Shown here piece by piece: positions 18,257 through 26,981 of a DNA stretch of 64,000 nt (the first letter of the stretch is position 1; each line of letters begins with the position of its first letter). The notes below the pieces were generated by a model. It ran no database searches. It was not told where the DNA came from and saw only the letters and a list, made by a program, of their open reading frames with translations. The stretch is from an uncultured Bacteroidota bacterium. Its GTDB lineage: Bacteria; Bacteroidota; Bacteroidia; Chitinophagales; Chitinophagaceae. The position numbers and the translations under genes were made by a program. Location: positions 1 to 64,000 of the forward strand of contig CAISPO010000033.1 of assembly GCA_903887415.1 (NCBI GenBank), read 5' to 3'.

Positions 18257-18826
18257 ATGAAAAAGACAACTTTACTTTTGGCCTGTATATGCTTTGTAAG
18301 TATAGGTGCGCGGGCTATCGCACAGGATGCAGATGCTATGAAGAAGTGGATGGACTATATGACGCCGGGCGATATGCACAAAGTGCTTGCCGCATCCAAC
18401 GGCAAGTGGATGGAAGAAGTAACGATGTGGATGGATCCCGGTCAGACGCCAATGAAAAGCAAATCTACCGCAGAGTATAAAATGATACTGGGTGGCCGCT
18501 ACCAGCAAGCAAACATAACCGGCTCTTTTAACGGTATGCCATTTGAGGCAGAGTCTATAATGGGCTACGACAATATGAAGAAAGTGTTTACCTGTTCATG
18601 GGTGGATAATATGGGCACAGGTATAATGAACATGATGGGCCCGTACGATGCTGCTACAAAGACCATCATACTTATAGGCACAGAGATGGACCCAATGACC
18701 GGAAAGGAAATGAAAATGCGCGAGACCATTAAAATGGTAGATGATAATACGCAGATAACAGAGATGTATAACTTGACCGACGGAAAGGAAGTGAAAAATA
18801 TGGAAATAAAAATGAAGCGTATGTGA
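18257..18826 (+). CDS. DUF1579 family secreted protein
   Basis: A 189-residue protein with a signal peptide (MKKTTLLLACICFVSIGARA, cleaved before QDAD). It carries a DUF1579 domain: GKWMEEVTMWMDPG, STAEYKMILGGRYQQANITG, GMPFEAESIMGYDN and the MRETIKMVDDN segment. It is methionine-rich, typical of the family. DUF1579 proteins are predicted lipocalin-like barrels of unknown function. It shares a bidirectional terminator with the convergent phoH gene. Confidence 0.85.
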   Translation: MKKTTLLLACICFVSIGARAIAQDADAMKKWMDYMTPGDMHKVLAASNGKWMEEVTMWMDPGQTPMKSKSTAEYKMILGGRYQQANITGSFNGMPFEAESIMGYDNMKKVFTCSWVDNMGTGIMNMMGPYDAATKTIILIGTEMDPMTGKEMKMRETIKMVDDNTQITEMYNLTDGKEVKNMEIKMKRM

Positions 18827-18851
18827 TCGCTCACTCACCGATAATAAATAC

Positions 18852-18877
18852 GAAAGCCCGCTCACGCGGGCTTTTCT
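18852..18877. terminator. Bidirectional terminator between the DUF1579 gene and phoH
   Basis: Perfect 8-bp stem AAGCCCGC / GCGGGCTT (18854-18861 with 18866-18873) with a TCAC loop and T tracts on both strands, placed between two convergent genes. Confidence 0.85.
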
Positions 18878-18899
18878 GTACAAAAATTTTCACTGCTGT

Positions 18900-19916
18900 T
18901 TACCTGGAACCAGAATCGCGCTTAGACTGGTATTCCGCAACCCTCTTCTCTTCCTGTTCTTCTTCCTTCGCCTGCTCGGAATCGTAAGCACGGATGATCT
19001 GCTTCACCAGCCTGTGGCGCACTACGTCCGCTTCATCCAGTTTTATCTGGGCTATGCCCTCTATGTTTTGCAATATTTTGGTCGCCTTTATCAACCCTGA
19101 TTTCTGGTTCTTAGGCAGGTCTATCTGTGTAAGGTCGCCGGTGATGATAGCTTTTGCAGATGATCCTATACGGGTGAGGAACATTTTCAACTGCAGGTCG
19201 GTAGAGTTTTGCGCCTCATCAAGAATAATGAATGCATTATCCAGCGTACGGCCACGCATATATGCCAGCGGCGCTATTTCTATGATGCGGTTGGCCATAT
19301 AATAATTCAGCTTATCGCTGGGTATCATGTCATCAAGGGCATCATAAAGCGGGCGCAGGTAGGGATCTATCTTTTCTTTCAGGTCGCCGGGCAGGAAACC
19401 AAGACTCTCTCCTGCTTCCACAGCCGGGCGTGTGAGGATTATTTTCCGTACAGCTTTGTTCTTCAGCGCACGCACAGCCAGCGCCACAGCAGTATATGTT
19501 TTACCCGTACCTGCCGGGCCTATGGCAAAGATGATGTCATTTTTTTCTGATGCCTGCGCCATCAGCTTCTGGTTTTGCGTTTTAGCACGCACTACCCTGC
19601 CGTTAGGGCCGAAAACAAGGATGTCGTTATTAGCAGGGTCTTCGTTGCCCGTGTCGCCCTGCTCTTCATCACCCAGTATCTTAGAAAAGTAGTTCTCGGA
19701 TAAGTGCCCGTTTCGCTCCAGGTATTGTATTACCTGCCCTATCTTGGCCTGGGCTGCGGCCACCTCATCGGGCTGGCCGGATATCTTTATCTGTGTGCCC
19801 CTCGATAACAGCTTCAGCAGTGGAAACCTGCGTTTTAGTATCTCGAATTTGCTGTTATTGACGCCGAAAAATTCTATCGGATTTACTGTCTCCAGGTTAA
19901 TGATCGCTTCTGTCAA
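18900..19916 (-). CDS. PhoH family protein (ATPase)
   Basis: A 338-residue protein. A KH-like N-terminal region (residues about 20-80) precedes the PhoH P-loop ATPase: GPAGTGKTYTAVALAV (Walker A, about residue 139), LTRPAVEAGESLGFLPGD, AYMRGRTLDNAFIILDEAQN (Walker B) and ITGDLTQIDLP. This is the PhoH/YbeZ form, commonly linked to RNA metabolism together with YbeY; ybeY is not adjacent here. The C-terminal tail is highly charged (KEEEQEEKRVAEYQSKRDS). It lies downstream of purE on the same strand with a 206-bp repeat-filled gap. Confidence 0.92.
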   Translation of the reverse strand: MTEAIINLETVNPIEFFGVNNSKFEILKRRFPLLKLLSRGTQIKISGQPDEVAAAQAKIGQVIQYLERNGHLSENYFSKILGDEEQGDTGNEDPANNDILVFGPNGRVVRAKTQNQKLMAQASEKNDIIFAIGPAGTGKTYTAVALAVRALKNKAVRKIILTRPAVEAGESLGFLPGDLKEKIDPYLRPLYDALDDMIPSDKLNYYMANRIIEIAPLAYMRGRTLDNAFIILDEAQNSTDLQLKMFLTRIGSSAKAIITGDLTQIDLPKNQKSGLIKATKILQNIEGIAQIKLDEADVVRHRLVKQIIRAYDSEQAKEEEQEEKRVAEYQSKRDSGSR

Positions 19917-19947
19917 TGTGCTTCGTTTTTGAGGTTCACAAATAAAA

Positions 19948-20122
19948 CTACAAATTCCCTGCCAATACCTGTATTAAGACCAAGTTAAGTTTCGGCTGCG
20001 CAAAACCCAACGTAAAAATTCCAAATTCCATGTTCTTAATGAGCGTAGCCGAACTACAAATTCCAAGCCCTGATATGTCACAACAATCCAAATTCCACAC
20101 CCCAATTCCAAATTCCTGAATA
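19948..20122. repeat. AATTCCAAATTCC-type degenerate intergenic repeat
   Basis: The spacer between phoH and purE is filled with variants of CCAAATTCCA and CAAATTCC (for example near 20020, 20060, 20090 and 20105). Similar sequence occurs at 12240-12295, 12862-12975 and 15247-15440. No gene is seen in it. Confidence 0.55.
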
Positions 20123-20578
20123 CTAAATCCTGTAATCCTGTGCTTTAAATTCTTCCACTCGCTTTGCAATATTATTATCAGATAACGCAAGAATCCTCGC
20201 TGCCATTACTGCGGCATTCTTAGCACCCGCCTTGCCCACCGCCAGTGTACCCACCGGCAGCCCGGCTGGCATCTGCACGATGCTGTACAGCGCATCTATG
20301 CCGCCAGGCAAGCCGCCATCAAGCGGCACACCCAGCACTGGCAGCGATGTATAGGCGGCACAAACCCCTGGCAGTGCCGCTGCCATACCCGCAGCCGCAA
20401 TTACCACACCATAGCCGTTGCCCTGTGCGTTTACAATTATCTCCCTTACTTTATCGGGATTCCGGTGGGCCGAAGCCACCACCATGTCGTTACTGATCTG
20501 GAACCAGGTGAGCCATTTGCTGCACTCCTGCATTATCGCTTCATCGGTCTGCGACCCCATTATTATTAATACCTTCAT
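20123..20578 (-). CDS. purE: 5-(carboxyamino)imidazole ribonucleotide mutase
   Basis: Converts N5-CAIR to CAIR in purine synthesis. The 151-residue class I PurE has the family motifs in order: MGSQTDEAIM near the N-terminus, the catalytic SAHR (VASAHRNPDK), a glycine-rich AAAGMAAALPGV loop, LPVLGVPLDGG, SIVQMPAGLPVGTLA and KAGAKNAAVMAARIL. The loop has Ala where many relatives have His (AAHLPG), and SAHR is followed by Asn-Pro instead of Thr-Pro; both are minor departures. purK is not adjacent. Confidence 0.93.
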   Translation of the reverse strand: MKVLIIMGSQTDEAIMQECSKWLTWFQISNDMVVASAHRNPDKVREIIVNAQGNGYGVVIAAAGMAAALPGVCAAYTSLPVLGVPLDGGLPGGIDALYSIVQMPAGLPVGTLAVGKAGAKNAAVMAARILALSDNNIAKRVEEFKAQDYRI

Positions 20579-20755
20579 TTTTAGAATTGTTAAAAGCCTG
20601 TAGTGAAATTATAGCTATTGCAAATTACTTTTTCGGGAACTTATCCACCGGTTCTGAATATCTTTTTTTAGGCAAAAACGTTATCGCATTTTTGTGACGA
20701 AAATTACTGCAAGTATATAGGTTGGGATTTTTATACTTAATATTGTGATACTATC

Positions 20756-22090
20756 ATGCTCACCCGGTCGAAAATATCCCTGGCTGCCATTGCTTTTTTT
20801 TTCGTTTACGTAATTTTCAATCTTTCTGACTGGGAAAAGAAAAACTTATTGGGATGGGACGAAGCAGGATATTACGTTTACCTGCCAGGGGCATTTATAT
20901 ATCATGACATCGACCAGTTCCGCTTTGCGCACCAAATAGTGCATAGTTATTATTATGACGACTCTGTCGTTTTTTATACAGGCGACGGCCCTCCGGGACA
21001 TAAGTTGAACAAATATCCTTTAGGTACAAGCCTTTCCGAAATGCCATTTTTCCTGCTGGCACACTGGTATTGCAATGCCCATCCAAAAGAATTTCCACCA
21101 GATGGTTACAGCACACCCTATATGGCGGCAGTAATCTTTTCAGCTATTTTTTGGGTCTTTTCCGGACTTTTTATACTCCGGAAATTTTTATTAAGGTATT
21201 TTTCAGAAACAGCAACTGCACTTACGCTCCTGCTTCTTGCATTTGGCACCAACCTGTATTTCTACACTTTTTTCTCTGTGGGGATGTCTCATCCGTTCTC
21301 ATTTGCGCTTTTCTGTTTTTTACTTTATGAAACTGAAAGATGGCATAGCCGTAAACGAGTGATAAACGCTATACTTGCCGGTCTTATCATGGGGTTTATT
21401 ACCATCACCAGGCCCACTAATATTGTCATAGCGATGATACCTATTTGCTGGTCCTTTGCCAACGGCAAGATCGGAGACGGGCTTGCGTTTTACCGAAAAC
21501 AAATACCGGCTATTGCACTTAGTTTAGTATGTTTTTTTTCCATTCTGATGCTGCAACTCAGTTACTGGAAATATGTAACCGGTCACTGGATATGCTATTC
21601 ATACCAGAATGAAGGTTTTGACTTTGGCAGCCCTCACATTTGGGACGGTCTCTTCAGCTACCGGAAGGGCTGGTTTTTATATACACCGGTTGCCTTAGTG
21701 GGCACAATTGGTATCCTAGCACTTGCGTTAAAACAAAAAAAGCTGGCGACACTTGTTCTGGCATACCTTGTTGTAAATATTTATATTGTTTTTAGCTGGC
21801 AGACATGGTTTTATGGTGGCAGCTTTGGCTGCAGGGCTTTGATTGAAGCGATTGCGATTTTAGCAATCCCTTTGGCTGCACTTATCGAATGGATATTTTC
21901 AGGGAAAAAGCTGCTGGTAAATATACCCGTGCTTTTAGTATTCAGTTTTCTGATCGCCTTGAATGTTTTCCAGTCTTACCAGCTTTATCAAAACGTAACG
22001 CTATGGGATGGCACAAACAAAGCGTACTACTGGCGCTCATTCGGTAAACTGCACGTTACCGATGAAGACAGAAAACTGTTGAACCAGTAA
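20756..22090 (+). CDS. Polytopic membrane protein, GT-C glycosyltransferase-like
   Basis: A 444-residue protein with about ten hydrophobic helices. The first extracytoplasmic loop carries an acidic WDEAGYYVYLPG motif (residues about 34-45), as in GT-C glycosyltransferases that use polyprenyl-phosphate sugars, and a TITRPTNI segment follows in the mid-part. No specific family could be named. It is the first of three consecutive large membrane proteins on the plus strand; a shared role in surface glycan or protein glycosylation is an inference. Confidence 0.65.
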   Translation: MLTRSKISLAAIAFFFVYVIFNLSDWEKKNLLGWDEAGYYVYLPGAFIYHDIDQFRFAHQIVHSYYYDDSVVFYTGDGPPGHKLNKYPLGTSLSEMPFFLLAHWYCNAHPKEFPPDGYSTPYMAAVIFSAIFWVFSGLFILRKFLLRYFSETATALTLLLLAFGTNLYFYTFFSVGMSHPFSFALFCFLLYETERWHSRKRVINAILAGLIMGFITITRPTNIVIAMIPICWSFANGKIGDGLAFYRKQIPAIALSLVCFFSILMLQLSYWKYVTGHWICYSYQNEGFDFGSPHIWDGLFSYRKGWFLYTPVALVGTIGILALALKQKKLATLVLAYLVVNIYIVFSWQTWFYGGSFGCRALIEAIAILAIPLAALIEWIFSGKKLLVNIPVLLVFSFLIALNVFQSYQLYQNVTLWDGTNKAYYWRSFGKLHVTDEDRKLLNQ

Positions 22091-22355
22091 AGAAATGGCT
22101 GTGCGGAACACCGGAGCACCTACTAAATTAAAAAGAACAAAAAACGTGCTAATGTCCCGGCACATACCTTTTTACTAAAATAACCGAAAACCTGGATGAC
22201 AATGACATAATAAACGTATTCGTTTGGGATATGAGCAAAGGTGAATTGTATATCAATAACGTCTGCCTTGAATTGTACCAATAAAGCAGCGCACAAAAAA
22301 CCTACTTGTCTTACCAAGATAATAAATACTTTTACCCACACTATTAATTCAGAAT

Positions 22356-23642
22356 ATGGTAAAAAAACAGCACACCCTAAATATTTCGCTGCTGGCCCTG
22401 ATTATTCTTGAAAATTTATTTCTCTACATCTTTTTCAGGCACGGCATACTGGACCAGGGAGCGAATGCCATTGGATTGTTCCTTTCGTCTTTTTTGTTCG
22501 GAATATTGTTAATATGTAAATTTAATAACACCGTCGCGCTGGAAAACGATTCGATCCCCGCCAGGAAAAACTTGCTTTCTTACGTTATGGTACTGGCCGC
22601 CGTGACAATTATGATATGTCTCGGCATTCAGTTCAATACATTTTTTGCAACTCACCCGCTCGATCACAGCTATTCGGATATCATCCCGTGCATACAGATC
22701 GCCTGCCGCCGACTGCTGAACGGTGAATTTGCCTATAAAGTGATTACGGAATATGGCTACCCGCAGTGGCCAAATTACTTTCCTATGCACTGGATGCCCT
22801 ACTCTATAGCAGAACTTCTGAAGATAGCCCCCCGATGGGTTACCTATGGAGCATGGTGTATTGTGGCTACATGCCTCTGTTTCAGGAGTACTAAGATCCC
22901 ATCGAAAGTACTGCGCGCAATTACACCACTGATCATAGTTGCTTCGTTTTATTTTCTGCAGGACAACAACATTGGAATATTTGAGATTACTGTTGAAGTG
23001 CTGATTGCTGCGTACTATATGTTCCTGATGATCAGTTTAAATAAACGAAGTGGTATTTTGCAGGGGGTGGCCATTTCGTTCTGCTTATTATCCCGATTCA
23101 GTCTCGTACTGTGGCTGCCGCTTTTTTGTTTTATTTTATTCATTACTAATAACCGAAAACAACTTTACACCAGTATAATTACCGCGGTTATAGTGGTCAT
23201 TTTACTGTATGTAATACCCTTCCTTAGCAAGGACTCGAACATATTCTTCCGGGGTTTTCAGTATTACGATACCGGCACACTTGCAGAATGGACGCATCTT
23301 GATAAAAAAGGCCAGCCTATTCATCTTTTTAGGGGTACCGGAATTGCGTACTATTTTTATAGTCACTTCCCGCGTCTGGACGTAATGGGGCGAATAAAAC
23401 TGCTGCAAAAAACACAGTTGGTGATATCGCTATTCACAACCATAGCGCTGGGCACATGGTTTTGGTATAAAAAAGATAAGATAAACACCCGCGTATTTCT
23501 TATGTCTTCTTTCAAAATCTACCTTGCAGTCTTTTTGTTCCTCATACAGGTGCCTTATGAATACCTGATGTGTGTAGGTAATTTTATTTCGATAGCGATC
23601 TTTTGCGAGCAGGCCAGATACAAAACGATCCCGATAAAATAA
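22356..23642 (+). CDS. Polytopic membrane protein, possible GT87-like glycosyltransferase
   Basis: A 428-residue protein with about ten predicted helices. After two N-terminal helices it has a luminal loop with THPLDHSYSDIIPCIQIACR and GEFAYKVITEYGYPQWPNYF, the arrangement of GT-C/GT87 (DUF2029-type) mannosyltransferases. That assignment rests on topology and the Asp-containing loop only. It lies 31 bp upstream of the next membrane protein gene, so these two are probably one operon. The 265 bp before it hold no recognisable gene. Confidence 0.6.
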   Translation: MVKKQHTLNISLLALIILENLFLYIFFRHGILDQGANAIGLFLSSFLFGILLICKFNNTVALENDSIPARKNLLSYVMVLAAVTIMICLGIQFNTFFATHPLDHSYSDIIPCIQIACRRLLNGEFAYKVITEYGYPQWPNYFPMHWMPYSIAELLKIAPRWVTYGAWCIVATCLCFRSTKIPSKVLRAITPLIIVASFYFLQDNNIGIFEITVEVLIAAYYMFLMISLNKRSGILQGVAISFCLLSRFSLVLWLPLFCFILFITNNRKQLYTSIITAVIVVILLYVIPFLSKDSNIFFRGFQYYDTGTLAEWTHLDKKGQPIHLFRGTGIAYYFYSHFPRLDVMGRIKLLQKTQLVISLFTTIALGTWFWYKKDKINTRVFLMSSFKIYLAVFLFLIQVPYEYLMCVGNFISIAIFCEQARYKTIPIK

Positions 23643-23672
23643 ATTAATTTAAGCTGAATCATGTAGCCCAAA

Positions 23673-25208
23673 ATGAAGGACTTCAAACAATACTTCCCCG
23701 GCCTTTTATTGCTCGCTTTGTTTGTAGCTATCGGCCTCTTTAATTTCAAAGATTATGGTGTTGCGTGGGACGAACCGCTCGCCAGGGAGATCGGACTGGT
23801 TTATTACAACTATGAATTTAAGGGCGACCAAAAATTGGTTACCTACGAAGAACGGGAGCATGGGTCCGGCTTTGAATTGCCGCTGATCTATTTAGAAAAA
23901 ATGCTGAACATTTCGGACAACAAAAGAGCTGTCTTCCAGATGAGGCACCTGGCGACTCATCTTTTTTTTCTTTTTAGTGCATTCTGCGGCTATCTTTTAT
24001 TTTACAGTTTATTTCGCAGGCAATCGGTCGCGTGTCTCGGCTTTATGCTATTGGTGCTCTTCCCACGCATTTACGCACACTCTTTTTTTAATTCCAAGGA
24101 TGTACCCTTTCTTTCTATGTTCCTGATATCATTAGCTGTGTGCCGGGTTGCGTTTACTACGAATAAAACACGATGGTACATCCTACTGGGCACAGTCACT
24201 GGCCTGGCATGCAGTATCAGGATAACCGGAATATTACTGCCTGCAGCCTATTCACTGATGTGCGGGGCTGATATCGTAAGTGCGTTTATAAATAAAAAAA
24301 GGCCTTTGCTCCTGGTAAAACAATTTTCTTTATTTCTGGCTTTTTTTTGTGCCTCGTTAATTCTGTTCTGGCCCACCCTTTGGAGCAGCCCGGTCCACAA
24401 TTTCATTGAGTGCTACGGGCTGATGGCTCATTACGGACGTTGGGGTGGAGATGTCTTATTTAACGGCATATTGTATCCGGGCGTAAAGCTACCATGGCTG
24501 TATGCGCCGGAATGGTTTTGCATAACTATTCCGATTTTGTGGCTGCTTGCCGGATTTACTGGCATCATATGGACCTGGGTGTCCTTTATCAAAAAGCCAC
24601 TTGAGGGTTTGCAAAACACAGACCTTCGGTTCTACTTATTGTGCACCGCTCTTTTTATACTTCCGGTGGCGATGATCATAATACTGCATTCGTTGGTGTA
24701 CGATGACTGGCGCCACCTCTATTTTATCTATGCCCCTTTCGTTGTTTTAGTCCTGTTCACGATCAACAAACTGTCAGTTGGGAAAATGCGGTGGCCAATG
24801 GCGGCTATTTGTCTGTTGCAGGTAAGTGCACTGAGTTTTTTTATGATCAAGAACCACCCCTTCCAGTCCGTTTATATGAATGAGTTTGTTTCACGCGACA
24901 AAGAATATATCCGCAAACATTTCGAAATGGAGTACTGGGCCTGCGGCCAAAAACAGGCCATCGACTATATACTTGCGCACGACCACGCAGATAAAATAAA
25001 AGTAGCTGTGTCCACGCAGCTTGACAATAATATTATAACATTGCCAGAGCACGACCGTGAACGCATACTAAGAGTGGAGAGCCCGCGTGACGCAGATTAT
25101 TTTGTCACCTCATTCCGTACTCACCCGGACGATTACGAATACCAAAACATATTTTATAACGTCACTGTCCTGAATAGCTCCATATTGCGGGTATATAAAT
25201 TGCACTAG
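23673..25208 (+). CDS. Polytopic membrane protein, GT-C/GT39-like glycosyltransferase
   Basis: A 511-residue protein with about eleven helices. It starts with one helix followed by GVAWDEPLAREIGLVYYN, the Asp-Glu motif of the first luminal loop in dolichyl/undecaprenyl-phosphate sugar transferases (GT39/ArnT-like). Further features are the HSFFNSKDVPFLSMFLISLA helix and a soluble C-terminal tail of about 90 residues (QKAIDYILAHDHADKIKVAV). It is likely co-transcribed with the preceding gene. The sugar and acceptor are unknown. Confidence 0.65.
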   Translation: MKDFKQYFPGLLLLALFVAIGLFNFKDYGVAWDEPLAREIGLVYYNYEFKGDQKLVTYEEREHGSGFELPLIYLEKMLNISDNKRAVFQMRHLATHLFFLFSAFCGYLLFYSLFRRQSVACLGFMLLVLFPRIYAHSFFNSKDVPFLSMFLISLAVCRVAFTTNKTRWYILLGTVTGLACSIRITGILLPAAYSLMCGADIVSAFINKKRPLLLVKQFSLFLAFFCASLILFWPTLWSSPVHNFIECYGLMAHYGRWGGDVLFNGILYPGVKLPWLYAPEWFCITIPILWLLAGFTGIIWTWVSFIKKPLEGLQNTDLRFYLLCTALFILPVAMIIILHSLVYDDWRHLYFIYAPFVVLVLFTINKLSVGKMRWPMAAICLLQVSALSFFMIKNHPFQSVYMNEFVSRDKEYIRKHFEMEYWACGQKQAIDYILAHDHADKIKVAVSTQLDNNIITLPEHDRERILRVESPRDADYFVTSFRTHPDDYEYQNIFYNVTVLNSSILRVYKLH

Positions 25209-25222
25209 CTGCACTGGCGCTA

Positions 25223-25846
25223 CTAGCAATTCTTATACTTCCAATGCCGGCTCTTGCCCTCTGCAATCCACTCAATAGCCTGTGTAAGCCGCTTCTCGCG
25301 GGTTGCATCCGTCTTTGCCTCTTCAAACCATTCTATGTATTCCTTACGGTTAGAGTAGCTAAAATCATTGAATACCTTCTCGGCCGGCTTATTTTTCTTT
25401 AATTCCTTCTGGAGATAGTCTGGCGTCTGGAGTTCGTTTTTATCCTTTGCTGTGGGCTTTGGGCGGGCTATTTTCACACCCTGCTCATTCAGCTTCATCG
25501 CGGCTTTGATATACTTTTTAAGTATGGCGTCCTTGGGTAGATCCTTCAGGCTGTATAATTTGTTCAGGTGTCCCATGCCATCTTTTTCTTCACGCAGGTT
25601 CAGTATCTGGTCGGTATCGTCCATAATAGACGCCTTCCAGAAACCGAACGCGCAATGCTGCTTGAATGCTGCCATATTACACATCATAGCTCCGTGATAC
25701 ATAAAACATGGAAAGCTCCATTTCCAGGTTTCTTCCACATCGGGGCAGGCAGTATGAATCAGCTCCCTTAAGTGCTCCAGTATCGGCTTCGCAAAATCTG
25801 CCGATTTCTCTATGTATGCGTCTATGCGCGGGTCGTGTTGTGCCAT
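25223..25846 (-). CDS. DUF1801 and YdeI/OmdA-like domain protein
   Basis: A 207-residue protein (start MAQHDPRIDAYIEKSADFAK at 25846; the longer start at 25897 adds an atypical extension). The N-terminal half is a DUF1801-like domain (ETWKWSFPCFMYHGAMMCNM, then HCAFGFWKAS). The C-terminal 65 residues match the YdeI/OmpD-associated (OmdA) type: PDYLQKELKKNKPAEKVFND, followed by a segment with FSYSNRKEYIEW and RLTQAIEWIAEGK. Relatives are annotated as possible bacteriocin-protection proteins, but the biochemical role is unknown. It converges with the membrane-protein operon with only 14 bp between stops. Confidence 0.8.
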   Translation of the reverse strand: MAQHDPRIDAYIEKSADFAKPILEHLRELIHTACPDVEETWKWSFPCFMYHGAMMCNMAAFKQHCAFGFWKASIMDDTDQILNLREEKDGMGHLNKLYSLKDLPKDAILKKYIKAAMKLNEQGVKIARPKPTAKDKNELQTPDYLQKELKKNKPAEKVFNDFSYSNRKEYIEWFEEAKTDATREKRLTQAIEWIAEGKSRHWKYKNC

Positions 25847-25901
25847 TTGAAACAGATTATTCTTTCGCAAAAATAAAATACCGATTCCATCCTGCAAACC
25901 C

Positions 25902-26981
25902 TTACTTCACAATGATCACTTTATCTTCCTTGGTCACCATTTTTCCAACAGGTACGATAAAAGCCCCCAACTCATGTTTTGTCAGTGATGCGATCACCTC
26001 ACTTTCCGAGCCTTTATCCACCGCTATGAGCAGCCCCCCATTTGTCTGCGGGTCCGGCAGCAAGCTGAATGCTTCCATCACATCAACTCCTGCTGCAAAA
26101 GATATTTTACTGTTATAAGCATTCCAGTTGCGGTAAGTGGCATCAGGCACTATTCGCTGCGCCAGGTATTCTTTCACGCCTTCCATTACCGGTAACTGTG
26201 AATAGTACAGCTCAGCCGATAACCCAGCCCCCTCTGCCATTTCTATCAAATGCCCTGCCAACCCAAAGCCAGTCACATCCGTCATAGCATGTACTCCCGG
26301 CATTTTCCCCAGCGCTTCACCAACCTTATTTAATTGCGTCATTTGAGCGGTAAGCACTGCATTATGCTCATCCTTCAGCACACCTCTTTTCTGCGCAGTA
26401 GAAAGGATACCCGTCCCCAGGGGCTTGGTAAGAAAAAGCAGGTCCCCTTCTTTTGCTGTGCTATTCTTTTTCAAGTCAGCGATCGCACACATACCATTCA
26501 CCGCCAGCCCGAAGAATGGCTCCGTGCTATCTATGCTGTGCCCACCCGCCAGAGGTATGCCAGCCTCAGAGCAAACTGCCCGCGCCCCTTCCAGCACTTG
26601 CTGCGCCAGCGCGGGTGATAACTTTTCTACCGGCCACCCAAGTATTGCTATCGCCATTATTGGCCGGCCGCCCATTGCATAAACATCACTGATCGCATTT
26701 GCTGCAGCTATCCGCCCGAAATCATACGCATCATCCACTATAGGCATGAAGAAGTCGGTAGTGGATATGAGCGCCATACCATTGCCCATATCATATGCCG
26801 CAGCATCGTCGTTTGTATTATTGCCCACCAGCAGATTCCCGTTAAACGGCTGCGGAGCGCTCGTTTTTAATATCTCCTCCAGCACGGCAGGGGCTATCTT
26901 GCACCCGCAGCCGGCGCCGCGAGAATATTCAGTTAGTTTTATTTTGATACTATCCGATTCCATCAAATTATTTTTCTGCAT
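25902..26981 (-). CDS. selD: Selenide, water dikinase
   Basis: Makes selenophosphate from selenide and ATP, the selenium donor for selenouridine and selenocysteine. The 359-residue protein has the N-terminal catalytic GCGCK loop (GAGCGCKIAP), with Cys where some homologues have selenocysteine. Further motifs are NNTNDDAAAYDMGNG, STTDFFMPIVDDAYDFGRIA, AGGHSID, LGTGILSTAQKRG, DVTGFGLAGHL and the C-terminal PDPQTNGGLLIAV. It overlaps the end of mnmH by 14 bp if the start at 26981 is used; the alternative start at 26963 leaves a 4-bp gap. Coupled expression with mnmH indicates its selenium goes to tRNA. Confidence 0.96.
   Translation of the reverse strand: MQKNNLMESDSIKIKLTEYSRGAGCGCKIAPAVLEEILKTSAPQPFNGNLLVGNNTNDDAAAYDMGNGMALISTTDFFMPIVDDAYDFGRIAAANAISDVYAMGGRPIMAIAILGWPVEKLSPALAQQVLEGARAVCSEAGIPLAGGHSIDSTEPFFGLAVNGMCAIADLKKNSTAKEGDLLFLTKPLGTGILSTAQKRGVLKDEHNAVLTAQMTQLNKVGEALGKMPGVHAMTDVTGFGLAGHLIEMAEGAGLSAELYYSQLPVMEGVKEYLAQRIVPDATYRNWNAYNSKISFAAGVDVMEAFSLLPDPQTNGGLLIAVDKGSESEVIASLTKHELGAFIVPVGKMVTKEDKVIIVK

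Noticed and set aside
22123-22341. Hydrophobic 72-codon minus-strand frame between two membrane protein genes
   Set aside because: No start context, promoter or recognisable family; AT-rich spacer DNA readily encodes hydrophobic residues in one strand.
25902-26981. Selenocysteine (UGA) in SelD
   Set aside because: The catalytic position is encoded as Cys in GCGCK and the frame contains no internal TGA.
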